A stretch of DNA of 64,000 nucleotides. Origin: Williamsia soli. GTDB lineage: Bacteria; Actinomycetota; Actinomycetes; Mycobacteriales; Mycobacteriaceae. The DNA is taken from positions 744,001-808,000 of the forward strand of contig NZ_JAFRDR010000002.1 in the NCBI RefSeq assembly GCF_017377795.1, read 5' to 3'. The translations under genes were made by a program, and so were the position numbers. Below, in pieces: positions 22,108-31,451 of this stretch. The notes beneath the pieces are model-generated. The model worked only from the letters and a program-made list of their open reading frames with translations. It searched no databases and had not been told where the DNA came from. How positions within the stretch are numbered: the stretch's first letter is position 1; the number at the start of each line of letters is the position of its first letter.

Positions 22108-22779
22108 TCAGGCGCGCGTGATCACGTGATCGACGAGGCCGTAGTCCTTGGCCTGCTCGGCGGTGAACCACTTGTCGCGATCGGCGTCCAATTCGATCTG
22201 TTCCAGGGTCTGACCCGAGAACTCGGCGTTGAGCCGATTCATCTCTTTCTTCGTCTGCGCGAACTGCTCTGCCTGGATGGCGATGTCAGCAGCGGTTCCG
22301 CCGATACCCGCCGACGGCTGGTGCATCATGATCCGGGCGTGCGGCAGCGCGTGGCGCTTGCCCTTGGTGCCTGCCGCGAGCAGGAACTGGCCCATCGAGG
22401 CGGCCATGCCCATCGCATAGGTGGCGACATCGCACGGTGCGAGCTGCATCGTGTCGAAGATCGCCATGCCGGCGGTCACCGAACCGCCGGGCGAATTGAT
22501 GTAGAGGTTGATGTCCTTGGTCGGATCCTCAGCCGAGAGCAGCAGGATCTGCGCGCACAGACGGTTGGCGATCTCGTCATCCACCTGGGTGCCCAGGAAG
22601 ATGATTCGCTCACGGAGCAAACGCTCGAACACCGAGTCGGTCAAATTCAGTCCGGCCACACCCGAACTCGCGGTTGCTCCGGAGAGCGCGGGGGTGTGGA
22701 TCTTCGGCTCAGTCACGGTACCTACCTTCGACGTCCCGGAAATCGATCCGGGGTTTTCGTTCAACGGACTCACAGTCAT
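22108..22779 (-). CDS. clpP1: ATP-dependent Clp protease proteolytic subunit 1
   Basis: Partner of ClpP2 in the heteromeric Clp protease. The catalytic serine lies in [13 protein letters not shown] and the histidine in [10 protein letters not shown]. The 223-residue form starts at an ATG with ggagag 9 bases upstream; it carries about 25 extra N-terminal residues compared with shorter starts such as a GTG in GTVTEPK. Such N-terminal propeptides are removed in ClpP processing. First gene of clpP1-clpP2. Confidence 0.96.
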   Translation of the reverse strand: MTVSPLNENPGSISGTSKVGTVTEPKIHTPALSGATASSGVAGLNLTDSVFERLLRERIIFLGTQVDDEIANRLCAQILLLSAEDPTKDINLYINSPGGSVTAGMAIFDTMQLAPCDVATYAMGMAASMGQFLLAAGTKGKRHALPHARIMMHQPSAGIGGTAADIAIQAEQFAQTKKEMNRLNAEFSGQTLEQIELDADRDKWFTAEQAKDYGLVDHVITRA

Positions 22780-22802
22780 TTGATTGCTCTCTCCGACACT
22801 AA

Positions 22803-22844
22803 CGAATAGGGGCGACGCCGATGGCTCGGCGTCGCCCCTATTCG
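22803..22844 (-). terminator. Strong hairpin between tig and clpP1
   Basis: A perfect 17-bp stem (22803-22819 with 22828-22844) and 8-base loop fill the space between the trigger factor stop and the clpP1 start, ending 23 bases before the clpP1 ATG. No T-run follows. It may end tig transcription or lie in the clpP1 leader. Confidence 0.7.
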
Positions 22845-22877
22845 CTGACAGCAGAAATTGTGCTGGCGTTTTGCCTG

Positions 22878-24251
22878 CTAGGACTTGTCGTCTGCCGACT
22901 CGTCGGCATCCTCGACGTCTTCCGCGGCCTCCGGTCGCGGGTAGAACTCCGTCGTGTCGACGGTGGCGCCCGCGGTGTCCTTGACCGTCACATCGGGGAC
23001 GATCTGCGACAGCGCCTTGCTCCGGCGCACCTCGGCGTACACGGCGCCGACCTGGTTCGCCTGCTGCAGCTGCTGAGCGAACTCTGCCGGCTGCATGCCG
23101 TAGCGCTGGGCCTGGAACATGATCTGCTGCATGAGCTCGTCCTGGCCGACCTCGGTCTCCTGCTGATCGGCGATCGCGTCGAGCAGCAGCTGAGTCCGCA
23201 CGGACTTCTCGGCGACCTCGCGGGCATCGGCCTCGAACTTCTCGCGAGTGGTGCCCTGGGCCTCGAGAAGGCTCTCGAAGGCCGCGTCGTCATGGCCGAG
23301 GCTGTGGACGACCTGATGGATCTGGCTGTCGACCTCGGCGGTGACGATTGCCTCGGGCAGGGGCACCTCGACGGTCTCGAGCAGCTTCGCGACGAGACCT
23401 TCGCTGATGGCGTTGGCCTGTTCCATCCGCTTCGACCGGGCAACGCGCTCGCTCAGATCCGCCTTCAGCTCATCGACAGTGTCGAACTCGCTTGCCAGCT
23501 GGGCGAACTCATCGTCGACCTCGGGAAGCTCGCGCTCCTTGACGGAGAGGACCTTGACCGTCACGTCGGCCTGATCACCACTGTGGTCGCCGGCGACCAG
23601 CGTGCTGGTGAAGGTCTTTTCCTCGCCGGACTTCAGTCCGATGAGGGCCTCGTCCAGTCCGTCGATGAGTTCACCGGAACCGACCTCATGGGACAGTCCG
23701 CTGGTGGCGGCCTCCTCGACCTCTTTGCCGTCGATGGTGGCCGACAGGTCGATGGAGACGAAGTCACCATCGGCCACGGGACGCTCGACACCGGTCAGGG
23801 TTCCGAAGCGGGCACGTAGCGCCTGCAGTTGCTCGTCGACGGCCTCGTCGTCGGTGGCCACCGGCTCGACCTCGATCTCGAGGGTCGAGTAGTCCGGCAG
23901 CTCGATGTCGGGACGGACGTCGACCTCGGCGGTGAAGGTGATGCTCTTGCCGTACTCGAGCTCTGCGAGGTCGATCTCGGGCTGGCCGATCGCCTTGATG
24001 TCGGTCTCGTCGACGGCCTCGCTGTATTTCGCGGGAAGCGCTTCGTTGACGACCTGCGCCAGCACCGCGTCGCGGCCGACACGGGCCTCGATGAGCTTGG
24101 CCGGGGCCTTGCCGGGGCGGAAACCGGGGATCCGGATGTCGCGGGCCAGCGTCTTGTAGGTGCGGGCGAATTCCGGCTCCAGTTCCTCGAACGGAACCTC
24201 GACGTTGAGTTTGACCCGCGTCGGGCTGATCTGCTCGACGGTGCTCTTCAC
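22878..24251 (-). CDS. tig: Trigger factor
   Basis: Ribosome-bound peptidyl-prolyl isomerase and chaperone for nascent chains. In 457 residues the N-terminal ribosome-binding domain includes the signature GFRPGKAP, the FKBP-like domain (about 150-240) has [15 protein letters not shown], and a long helical C-terminal arm ends in an acidic tail ([14 protein letters not shown]). I chose the GTG at 24251, which has aaaggga just upstream. The open frame continues through tRNA-Pro, which cannot be coding. The gene precedes clpP1-clpP2, the usual order. Confidence 0.97.
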   Translation of the reverse strand: MKSTVEQISPTRVKLNVEVPFEELEPEFARTYKTLARDIRIPGFRPGKAPAKLIEARVGRDAVLAQVVNEALPAKYSEAVDETDIKAIGQPEIDLAELEYGKSITFTAEVDVRPDIELPDYSTLEIEVEPVATDDEAVDEQLQALRARFGTLTGVERPVADGDFVSIDLSATIDGKEVEEAATSGLSHEVGSGELIDGLDEALIGLKSGEEKTFTSTLVAGDHSGDQADVTVKVLSVKERELPEVDDEFAQLASEFDTVDELKADLSERVARSKRMEQANAISEGLVAKLLETVEVPLPEAIVTAEVDSQIHQVVHSLGHDDAAFESLLEAQGTTREKFEADAREVAEKSVRTQLLLDAIADQQETEVGQDELMQQIMFQAQRYGMQPAEFAQQLQQANQVGAVYAEVRRSKALSQIVPDVTVKDTAGATVDTTEFYPRPEAAEDVEDADESADDKS

Positions 24252-24280
24252 TTGACTCCCTTTATTGCTGTTCTCGTGAG

Positions 24281-24354
24281 TCGGGATGACAGGATTCGAA
24301 CCTGCGACCCTCCGCTCCCAAAGCGGATGCGCTACCAAGCTGCGCCACATCCCG
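24281..24354 (-). tRNA. tRNA-Pro (anticodon TGG)
   Basis: Cloverleaf of 74 bases on the minus strand: acceptor CGGGATG pairs with CATCCCG, the anticodon loop is tttggga (TGG) in a ccgct/agcgg stem, and the T arm is GCAGG-TTCGAAT-CCTGT. The discriminator is A and CCA is not encoded. It lies directly upstream of tig. Confidence 0.96.
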
Positions 24355-24553
24355 TGTAGGTCGTTCTGCCGCGACTCGCTGCGCCTGCAGAACCGAACGC
24401 AAATACTACGTGCCAGCCCGCCCCGCACCTAAACCGGTGACTCGCACCGGCTCGAACACCCCCGTTTCCAGCCGATTTCTGATCGGCGGGCACGAGGCGG
24501 TACAGTCCTTTTCGCAGCGACAGCAATGGCGATCCCAGTGATGTCGTATGCAC

Positions 24554-24627
24554 GCGGGTGTAGCTCAATGGTAGAGCCCTAGTCTTCCAAACTAGCTACG
24601 CGGGTTCGATTCCCGTCACCCGCTCCA
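24554..24627 (+). tRNA. tRNA-Gly (anticodon TCC)
   Basis: Acceptor GCGGGTG pairs with CACCCGC; anticodon stem CTAGT/ACTAG encloses loop cttccaa (TCC); T arm GCGGG-TTCGATT-CCCGT. The 3' CCA is encoded after discriminator T. A strong terminator follows within 10 bases. Confidence 0.96.
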
Positions 24628-24633
24628 TCGTCA

Positions 24634-24670
24634 AAAGCCCTGGTCAGAGCATCGCTCTGACCAGGGCTTT
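24634..24670 (+). terminator. Terminator after tRNA-Gly
   Basis: A perfect 17-bp stem (24634-24650 with 24654-24670) around a 3-base loop, with an A-run on the left and ttt on the right. It starts 6 bases after the encoded CCA. Confidence 0.9.
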
Positions 24671-24911
24671 CGAAATTCCGCCCAGAATCCTCCCCCGGAG
24701 CGACCATCGACGGCATAGTGCCCTCCGTCCCGCTGCGCGGGACCATCTCAGGCTGGTTTCTCGACCATCCCAGCAACCCAAGTTGTCACATCAGTAACTC
24801 TGGCCTCATATGCGCCATTTGCGTTTGGTGCAACGCCTCGCGCGTGTAACGATTGAGCCCGCGCTTTCGGGGAGCGTACCTAGAATGTCGCCAACGTAAA
24901 GGTTCAACATA

Positions 24912-25607
24912 GTGTCGACCAGCAAGTTCGCTCGCGGTAGCGCGTTCGGACGTACCGTCACCCGGCTCCTGGCCGCCGTACTCGGCGTCATTGTCGTGAC
25001 ACTGGCCATTCCGGCCACCGCGTCCGCTCAGCCCGTACCCACCGTTCCCGGACTGCCCGGCGTACCACTGCCGACCATCCCCGGAGTCTTCACCCCGGCC
25101 CCGGCACCGCCCGCGGAGCCGTCGACCCCGGAACCGGCACCTGCCCCACCGAAGCCGGTCGAGCCCGCACCTCCGGTCGCGACCACGACCGGCTGGGTCG
25201 CACTCGCCGACGACGCCACTCACCAGTTGACCATCTGGCAGGACGGCAAGGTCGTGCGCACGATGCCCATCTCGATGGGCTCGAACGACCACCCCACTCC
25301 GAACGGTACGTACTACACGAAAGAGAAGTACCGCGACATGTACATGGATTCATCCACGTACGGCGTCCCGGTCGACTCGCCCGAGGGGTACCGCACCTAC
25401 GTCGAGTACGCGGTCCGCATGTCGTGGGATGGCATCTTCGTCCACGGCGCACCGTGGTCGGTCGAGCAGCAGGGCAACACCAATGTGAGCCACGGCTGCA
25501 TCAACCTCAGCCCGGAGAACGCGAAGTTCGTCTACGAGAACTTCCCCGAGGGCACTCCGATCGTGGTGCAGGGCACCATCGGCGGACAGTACGTTCCCGG
25601 AAGCTAG
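24912..25607 (+). CDS. Secreted L,D-transpeptidase (YkuD domain), short form
   Basis: Makes 3-3 cross-links in peptidoglycan. In 231 residues there is a signal peptide ([21 protein letters not shown], seen in two parts, cleavage near ASAQP), a Pro-rich linker of about 65 residues and a YkuD catalytic domain. The active-site motif is SHGCINLS with the cysteine nucleophile and the upstream histidine in FVHGAPWS. It lacks the Ig-like domains of LdtB at 59.5 kb. The start is GTG; no strong ribosome-binding site is seen. A TAGAAT hexamer at 24881-24886 is a possible -10. Confidence 0.94.
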   Translation: MSTSKFARGSAFGRTVTRLLAAVLGVIVVTLAIPATASAQPVPTVPGLPGVPLPTIPGVFTPAPAPPAEPSTPEPAPAPPKPVEPAPPVATTTGWVALADDATHQLTIWQDGKVVRTMPISMGSNDHPTPNGTYYTKEKYRDMYMDSSTYGVPVDSPEGYRTYVEYAVRMSWDGIFVHGAPWSVEQQGNTNVSHGCINLSPENAKFVYENFPEGTPIVVQGTIGGQYVPGS

Positions 25608-25620
25608 ATTCACCCCCAGC

Positions 25621-25668
25621 ACAACGACGAACGGCGCCGAGGATCTTCCTCGGCGCCGTTCTCGTTGT
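25621..25668. terminator. Bidirectional terminator between L,D-transpeptidase and sthA
   Basis: A long stem (25621-25643 with 25647-25668) with one bulged base and a 3-base loop lies between two convergent genes. Confidence 0.85.
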
Positions 25669-25678
25669 CGGCCGCGCT

Positions 25679-27115
25679 CTACTCCGCCCCGAGCTCGTAT
25701 CCGTTGCCGGCGCCGGTGACCCGCGCGATGGCTCGCATCTTGTTCACGGCGTCGAGGGCGGCGACCTTGTATCCCTCCGCCAGCGTCGGGTAGTTGAACA
25801 CCGCGTCGACAAGGTAGTCGATGGTCCCGCCACATCCCATCACCGTCTGGCCGATGTGGACGAGTTCGGCAGCGTTGGAACCGAATACATGCACACCCAG
25901 GATGCTTCGATCCTGAGCATCCACCAACAGCTTGAGCATGCCGTAGGCGTCACCCATGATGGTGCCCCTGGCCAACTCGCGATACCGGGCGACCCCGACT
26001 TCGAACGGTACGTTCGCTGCGGTCAGCTCGTCCTCGGTCTTGCCGACGAAGCTGATCTCCGGGATCGAGTAGATACCGATCGGATGCTTCGACGAGTCCG
26101 TCTCCCCGACCGGCTCACCGAACGCGTCGTACGCGGCCCGGCGCCCTTGCTCCATCGCCGTTGACGCGAGCGCAGGGAATCCGATGACGTCGCCGACGGC
26201 ATAGATGTGCGGAACGGCGGTGCGGAAGCGGTCGTCCACCTCCAACCGGCCGCGGTTGTCGCCTTCCAGACCCGCGGCAGCGACCCCGAGTTCCTCGGTG
26301 ACCCCCTGCCTGCCCGCCGAGTACAGCACGGTATCGGCCGGGACCTTCTTCCCCGACTCGAGGATGGTCACCGTGCCCGACGTGTGTTTTTCGACCATCT
26401 TGACCGACTCTCCGAAGCGGAAGGTCACCCCGCGGTCGCGTAGCTGATATTGCAGGGCCTCGACGATCTCGCGGTCGACGAAGTCGAGCATGCTGACGCG
26501 TCGCTCGACGACCGTCACCTTGGTCCCGAGCGCAGCGAACATCGAGGCGTACTCGATTCCGATCACCCCGGCGCCCACCACCACCATCGACTGCGGAACC
26601 CGATTCATCCCGAGGATCTGGTCGGAGTCGACGATGGTCGCCCCGTCGAACTCGACACTCGCCGGCCGGGCGGGCTTGGTCCCGACTGCGATCACCGCAT
26701 GGTCGAACGTGATGTTCTTGTGGTCGCCCCCGATCGACTCGACCTCGATTTCGTGCGGACCCAGGAACCTCGCATTGCCGATGAGCAGGGCAACCCTGTT
26801 GCGCGACAACTGGTTCTGGATGACGTCGATCTCTTTGCCGACGACGTGCGAGGTGCGTGCCGAGAGATCGCCCACGGTGATGTCGGTCTTGAGCCGATAC
26901 GACTGGCCGTAGAGTTCACGCTGATTGAGACCCGTGAGGTAGAGCACCGCCTCGCGCATGGTCTTCGACGGAATGGTGCCGGTGTTGATGCACACCCCGC
27001 CGACCATGTCTCGACGCTCGATCACGGCGGCTTTCTTACCGAGCTTGGCGGCCGCGATCGCCGCCTTCTGTCCGGCGGGACCCGAGCCGATGACAACAAG
27101 ATCGTAGTGATCCAC
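25679..27115 (-). CDS. sthA: Soluble pyridine nucleotide transhydrogenase SthA
   Basis: Flavoprotein that moves reducing equivalents between NADPH and NAD in the cytosol. The FAD site [10 protein letters not shown] is near the N-terminus, the NAD(P) site [15 protein letters not shown] near residue 180, and the dimer domain is at the C-terminus. The region equivalent to the redox disulfide reads [14 protein letters not shown], with only one cysteine, which separates SthA from lipoamide dehydrogenase and related disulfide reductases. I chose the GTG at 27115 ([10 protein letters not shown]) with gggag 8 bases upstream; the open frame extends to 27178. Confidence 0.95.
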   Translation of the reverse strand: MDHYDLVVIGSGPAGQKAAIAAAKLGKKAAVIERRDMVGGVCINTGTIPSKTMREAVLYLTGLNQRELYGQSYRLKTDITVGDLSARTSHVVGKEIDVIQNQLSRNRVALLIGNARFLGPHEIEVESIGGDHKNITFDHAVIAVGTKPARPASVEFDGATIVDSDQILGMNRVPQSMVVVGAGVIGIEYASMFAALGTKVTVVERRVSMLDFVDREIVEALQYQLRDRGVTFRFGESVKMVEKHTSGTVTILESGKKVPADTVLYSAGRQGVTEELGVAAAGLEGDNRGRLEVDDRFRTAVPHIYAVGDVIGFPALASTAMEQGRRAAYDAFGEPVGETDSSKHPIGIYSIPEISFVGKTEDELTAANVPFEVGVARYRELARGTIMGDAYGMLKLLVDAQDRSILGVHVFGSNAAELVHIGQTVMGCGGTIDYLVDAVFNYPTLAEGYKVAALDAVNKMRAIARVTGAGNGYELGAE

Positions 27116-27234
27116 GATTAATTCTCCCAGGGGTTGATCCTTCTGCGAATCAGTGTCGCCCACCTGGGCTCGCCGCACATTTCAGACGGGTGAATTGTTA
27201 CCGGCGCCGACGAGAACCAGTGGCTCACCGCAGA

Positions 27235-28092
27235 TCAGGCGGCACCCCGGTCACTTGCATGCGCGGCCATGAACGTCGCCTGGACCTGCAGCCACTGGAC
27301 CAGGGTCTGGCAGCCGGTCAGTTCACTGCCCACCATCGGCTCTGCGGCATATCCGGTGTGTCGACCCCCTCGACGGTTGACCACCTTCAGTCCGCCGAGC
27401 ATCAGACGGGCAGGAAGGTAACCCGCGACCTCCGAGGCCGCCACGCGCAGGCGCTGCAGGTCTCTGCGCCACTGCCGCGGACGTATCGAGGTCCGCGCCG
27501 CGTTCTGGAAACTGTTGCTGATCAACACCCGCCAGAGGCTGAACAACCAACCGCGCAGGTCACGCACCGACAATGCGGCGGTCAGATCGGCGACATCGCG
27601 CAGGAACGAATCGTCGCTGGCGTTGCAGATGACATCGTCGGGATCGGCGATCCACAGTGCGGGCAGATCTCGCGGCAGCGGTGCGCCCGGTCCCGCCAGC
27701 CCGAAACCGTCGCATCCGAGGACCGCGCCGGGAGGTTGATGAGGGTCGGCCACGAAACCCGCAGCCACGACACCGGCGAGAAGTCCGCTGCGCGCAAGCA
27801 GTTCCCTGATCACGACGCAACCCTGGGAGTAGCCGATCAGCATGATCGGTCCCTCGGTCTCGGCGATCGCGGCCGCGAGGCGGTCGACGCCCGTCTGGAC
27901 GCTGGCCAGGTAGCTCACGCCCCTGGCTGCGGGAACAGGGCCGTAGCTGGCCGGGTAACCGACCCAGCGGCTCACGAATCGGTCATCGAGCCGATCGGTG
28001 ACCTCAGCCAACAGGCCGGACACCTCGGACCGGACATCACCCGGATACGACTCGCCCGTTCCCCCGACCGTCAACACTGTCAGCGTGGTCAT
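27235..28092 (-). CDS. LysB/cutinase-like serine esterase, no signal peptide
   Basis: Alpha/beta hydrolase of about 285 residues. The nucleophile elbow is GYSQG, a later acidic residue lies in WIADPDDVICN and a candidate histidine in GRHTGYA, giving a plausible triad. The layout (TVGGTGESYPGD start, GYSQG near residue 100) resembles cutinase-like mycolylarabinogalactan esterases, the LysB lysins of actinophages, and PE-PPE-domain hydrolases. Unlike cutinases it has no signal peptide. I chose the ATG at 28092; a TTG at 28113 is also open, and a CAGAAT hexamer 6 bases before the ATG may make it leaderless. Substrate unknown; the gene could be a domesticated phage lysin or a host lipase. Confidence 0.75.
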   Translation of the reverse strand: MTTLTVLTVGGTGESYPGDVRSEVSGLLAEVTDRLDDRFVSRWVGYPASYGPVPAARGVSYLASVQTGVDRLAAAIAETEGPIMLIGYSQGCVVIRELLARSGLLAGVVAAGFVADPHQPPGAVLGCDGFGLAGPGAPLPRDLPALWIADPDDVICNASDDSFLRDVADLTAALSVRDLRGWLFSLWRVLISNSFQNAARTSIRPRQWRRDLQRLRVAASEVAGYLPARLMLGGLKVVNRRGGRHTGYAAEPMVGSELTGCQTLVQWLQVQATFMAAHASDRGAA

Positions 28093-28171
28093 CAATTCAT
28101 TCTGGAGAGCCAACCTGAGGCCGGCCTGAGGTCAGCCTGTGGCCGGTAGGTCAATCCGGCTGACAAGTCGG

Positions 28172-28969
28172 TCAATCCGGCTGGCAGGTCGGGCACCAGT
28201 AGACCTTGCGCGCCACCATCTCGCCCATCAACACCTCCGTGCCACAGACGCGACAGGGCTCACCGGCACGCCGGTACACATACGTGCGGGGCCGGCCGGG
28301 GCCGTACGCCGGCGCACCGTGATCGTCCGCCGGGCGCACGACGTGCATCTTGCCCCGTCGTACCCCCACCGCCATGAGTGCGACGAGGTCCTCCCAGACG
28401 CCGTCCCACTCGCCGCGGTCGACTGATGTACCCGGACGATGCGGATTGATGTTGGCGCGGAACAGCACCTCGGCCCGGTAGACGTTACCGACGCCGGCCA
28501 ACACCTTCTGGTCCATCACCAACGCGCCGATCGCTTTGCGCGACTTGCTGATCGCCGACCAGGCGACCTCGGGGTCGGCGTCTTTGCGCAGGGGGTCCGG
28601 TCCCAGCCGAGCGGTCAGGGCGATCAGATCCTCCGGCGTGTAGAGCTCACAGGCCGTCGGACCTCGCAGGTCGGTGCCGTAGACGTCCGACTCGATGCGC
28701 ATCCGCACCTGACCCACGGGCGCGGGTAAGGGGGACTTCCCGTCGGAAAAAGACCCGTACAGACCGAGATGCACATGCACCATGTCGCCGCCGCGATAGC
28801 GATGGATCAGGTGTTTCCCCCACGCCTCGGCGCCTGCGAACACCTGACCGTCGAGGCGGTCGGCCGTGGCCGCGAATCGACCCTGTGGGCTCGTCACCGA
28901 CACCCGCCGGCCGGCGAGGCGACGGTGGTGCAGACGCGCGAGCCGGTGGAGCGTATGTCCTTCGGGCAC
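28172..28969 (-). CDS. Fpg/Nei-family DNA glycosylase
   Basis: Base excision repair glycosylase/AP lyase for oxidised bases. It begins with PEGHTLHRLAR, where Pro2 and Glu3 are the catalytic residues, and ends with a zinc finger (CRVCG and CPTCQ). The H2TH region includes VLAGVGNVYRAEVLFRANI. I chose the GTG at 28969, which places the catalytic proline directly after the initiator; the upstream part of the open frame overlaps rpiB in another frame. It lies 17 bases after rpiB, and M. tuberculosis has the same pair. Confidence 0.95.
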   Translation of the reverse strand: MPEGHTLHRLARLHHRRLAGRRVSVTSPQGRFAATADRLDGQVFAGAEAWGKHLIHRYRGGDMVHVHLGLYGSFSDGKSPLPAPVGQVRMRIESDVYGTDLRGPTACELYTPEDLIALTARLGPDPLRKDADPEVAWSAISKSRKAIGALVMDQKVLAGVGNVYRAEVLFRANINPHRPGTSVDRGEWDGVWEDLVALMAVGVRRGKMHVVRPADDHGAPAYGPGRPRTYVYRRAGEPCRVCGTEVLMGEMVARKVYWCPTCQPD

Positions 28970-28986
28970 AGGCGTCGCCGGTGAGT

Positions 28987-29460
28987 TCAGTCGCCGGGCA
29001 GCGTCGGCGGCGTCCCGGTGCGCTCGTACTCGGACAGGATGTCGATGCGCCGCTGGTGGCGCGCTTCTTCCGACCACGCGGTCGACACGAAAGCATCGAC
29101 GATGGCCAGCGCCTCGTCCTTGCTGTGCATCCGTCCGCCGATGCCGATGAGCTGGGCGTTGTTGTGCTGACGCGCGAGCTGCGCGGTCTCCACACTCCAG
29201 GCGAGCGCGCACCGAGCGCCCGGGACCTTGTTCGCGGCGATCTGCTCGCCGTTACCGCTGCCGCCGAGGACGATGCCGAGACTGCCCTCGTCGGCGACGG
29301 TCCGGCGCGCAGCCTCGACGCAGAACGCCGGATAGTCGTCGAGGGCGTCGTATTCGTGCGCCCCGCAATCGATCACCTCATGTCCTGCGGAGGTCAGATG
29401 TTCGGCGATCTGCCCCTTCAACTCGAAGCCTGCATGGTCTCCACCCAGATACACGCGCAT
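28987..29460 (-). CDS. rpiB: Ribose-5-phosphate isomerase B
   Basis: Interconverts ribose-5-phosphate and ribulose-5-phosphate in the pentose phosphate pathway. From the ATG at 29460 it is 157 residues and begins MRVYLGGDHAGFELKGQI. Other RpiB features are DCGAHEYDALDDYP and the phosphate loop LGGSGNGEQIAANK. An upstream ATG at 29502 is open but adds residues not seen in the family. It is divergent from the M48 protease gene, with 79 bases between the starts. Confidence 0.96.
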   Translation of the reverse strand: MRVYLGGDHAGFELKGQIAEHLTSAGHEVIDCGAHEYDALDDYPAFCVEAARRTVADEGSLGIVLGGSGNGEQIAANKVPGARCALAWSVETAQLARQHNNAQLIGIGGRMHSKDEALAIVDAFVSTAWSEEARHQRRIDILSEYERTGTPPTLPGD

Positions 29461-29526
29461 GCCGCCCAGTCTGTCAGAGGTAACGGGTGCAGAGAAAGCC
29501 ACCCATCACCACGAACCGCCCGGCAC

Positions 29527-29532
29527 TAGATT
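29527..29532 (+). promoter_or_regulatory. -10 hexamer of a leaderless M48 protease gene
   Basis: TAGATT, then 7 bases, then the GTG at 29540. No ribosome-binding site precedes the GTG. Confidence 0.6.
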
Positions 29533-29539
29533 GGTGCTC

Positions 29540-30592
29540 GTGAATCCACAGCACCCACCGGCGTTCGGACAACCGGTCAGCACCTGGCTCGCACCCGCGC
29601 CGTATGCCGGTGAGCCGCGGCGCCATCCGTGGGAGATCCCGATGCTTGTCCTGGTGATCCTGGTGGGCGTCGGCGGGTACTCACTAGGGGTGGTGATGGT
29701 GTCGCTGGGCTACCTCGACACGTGGTTCATCCTGATCCTCGTCGCACCGTTGCTGATCTACCTCATCCGTGGTCTGACCTATGCGATGCCGCGGGTCAAC
29801 GGCGTGAAGATGAGCTCCACCCAATTTCCCGAGGGTCATCAGATGGTGGTCGAGGCCGCCAGGCGGTTCGGCCTCGAACATGTCCCCGACGCCTACGTGG
29901 TCCTGGGCAACGGCACCATCAACGCCTTCGCATCGGGCCACGGCTTTCGCCGGTTCGTCGTGGTGTACTCCGACCTCTTCGAGATCGGCGGACAGGCTCG
30001 CAGTCCTGAAGCTCTCCGCTTCATCATCGGGCACGAGGTCGGCCACATCGCCGCCGGCCATGTCTCGTACTGGCGCCAACTCGGCTCGATCGTCGGCATG
30101 AACATCCCGGTCCTGGGCCAGGCCTTGTCCCGCTCGATGGAGTACACAGCAGACAACCACGGTTATTACCACCAGCCATCGGGCTCGCCCGGCGCCATCG
30201 GTGTCCTCGCCGCAGGCAAATACATGCTGACCTCGGTGAGCTTCGACGAGTTCGCCGATCGCGCGACCCACGAAAGAGGCTTCTTCACCTGGGTGACCAA
30301 CCTGCAGTCGAGCCACCCGGTGCTCACGTGGCGAGCTGCTGCGCTCCGCGATCGGACCGGAGCAGGCCGGATGTTCTTCCGTCCCAGACACATCGTGCGC
30401 GGCATCGGAAGCGGGCATGTCCGGAAGCTCATGCCCATCGGGCCGCCCCCACAGTTCGGCGGGCCACCGATCACCGCCTACCCGCCGTCGCCGAATCACC
30501 CGCCGCCGTCGGCCGTGCCCCCGTCGCCACCCGGCCCACCGGTCGATCTCCGCAAGCCCGAGACCGACCGGAGTGAGGACGAGTCGCAATAG
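29540..30592 (+). CDS. M48-family membrane metallopeptidase
   Basis: Zinc metalloprotease of about 350 residues related to HtpX. Two membrane segments lie near the N-terminus (IPMLVLVILVGVGGYSLGVV and the following TWFILILVAPLLIYLI). The active-site HExxH is in IIGHEVGHIAAGH, with the third ligand region EYTADNHGY downstream. The last 60 residues are Pro-rich and probably disordered. I chose the GTG at 29540 because of the leaderless -10; the open frame extends to 29459 but overlaps rpiB. Convergent with the DsbA-like gene, with 3 bases between stops. Confidence 0.9.
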   Translation: MNPQHPPAFGQPVSTWLAPAPYAGEPRRHPWEIPMLVLVILVGVGGYSLGVVMVSLGYLDTWFILILVAPLLIYLIRGLTYAMPRVNGVKMSSTQFPEGHQMVVEAARRFGLEHVPDAYVVLGNGTINAFASGHGFRRFVVVYSDLFEIGGQARSPEALRFIIGHEVGHIAAGHVSYWRQLGSIVGMNIPVLGQALSRSMEYTADNHGYYHQPSGSPGAIGVLAAGKYMLTSVSFDEFADRATHERGFFTWVTNLQSSHPVLTWRAAALRDRTGAGRMFFRPRHIVRGIGSGHVRKLMPIGPPPQFGGPPITAYPPSPNHPPPSAVPPSPPGPPVDLRKPETDRSEDESQ

Positions 30593-30595
30593 TGC

Positions 30596-31207
30596 TCAGT
30601 CGAACTGAGGATCCTCGTCGCGGCTTCGCTTCAGTTCGAAGAAGTGCGGGTAGCTCGCCAACGCGACCGACCCGTCCCAGACGCGGCCTGCGTCCTCGCC
30701 ACGCGGGATACGCGAGAGCACCGGACCGAAGAACGCCACATCGTTGATATGGATGGTCGGAGTCCCCACGTCGTCGCCGACCTTGTCCATCCCGGCGTGA
30801 TGGCTCTTGCGGATTGCGTCGTCGAACGTGGTCTCGTCGGCGGCTTCCGCCCACTCCGCGGGGAGACCGAGCTCTGCCAGGGCGGCGGGTATCACCTCGT
30901 CGAAGTCTTTGACGCCCTTGTTGTGGATGAGCGTGCCGAACGCCGTGTACAGCGGCGACAAGATCTCATCACCCCGCTCGGACTGGGCTTTGGCGATCAC
31001 GCGAACCGGACGCCATGCCTGCTTGAGACCCTCGCGGTATTCCTCCGGGATGTCCTTGCCCTCGTTCAACACCGCCAGGCTCATGATGTGGAAGTTGGTC
31101 TCGATGGTCCGGACCTTTTCCACCTCGAGAATCCAGCGGGAGGTGATCCAGCACCACGGGCAGAGCGGATCGAACCAGAAATCAACACGATCAATCGAGT
31201 CAGTCAT
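30596..31207 (-). CDS. DsbA-family mycothiol-dependent nitroreductase-like protein
   Basis: Thioredoxin-fold protein of 203 residues with the redox motif C16-P-W-C19 ([11 protein letters not shown]) and no signal peptide, so cytosolic. Sequence and position, between rpiB/nei and pepN, match Rv2466c of M. tuberculosis, a mycothiol-dependent oxidoreductase that activates nitro prodrugs and protects from oxidative stress. The cis-proline is in GTPTIHI. A good aaggag site precedes the ATG. The physiological substrate is not clear from sequence. Confidence 0.92.
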   Translation of the reverse strand: MTDSIDRVDFWFDPLCPWCWITSRWILEVEKVRTIETNFHIMSLAVLNEGKDIPEEYREGLKQAWRPVRVIAKAQSERGDEILSPLYTAFGTLIHNKGVKDFDEVIPAALAELGLPAEWAEAADETTFDDAIRKSHHAGMDKVGDDVGTPTIHINDVAFFGPVLSRIPRGEDAGRVWDGSVALASYPHFFELKRSRDEDPQFD

Positions 31208-31451
31208 TCGCAGAACACTCCTTGTTCAGGGTCGACGTCAGCGTCAACCGATGTGACCATCACCAAGACCAACAACCGGCGGCCTCCAGCATTCCCGGTC
31301 CGGTGCACGCGCGCCACCACGCCGCCAGGCAATACGGTAGTTGTGTACTGGTCAGCAAGACGTCCCACCACCAGCCACAATTTCTCATGAACATCCGCAA
31401 TCCACCATCAACATCCGCATCCAACATCTCTGCGAAGGCGAGGCAACCCAC

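Noticed and set aside
25679-27115. Lipoamide dehydrogenase or mycothione reductase
   Set aside because: Only one cysteine at the redox site (GGVCINTGT), so it fits soluble transhydrogenase instead.
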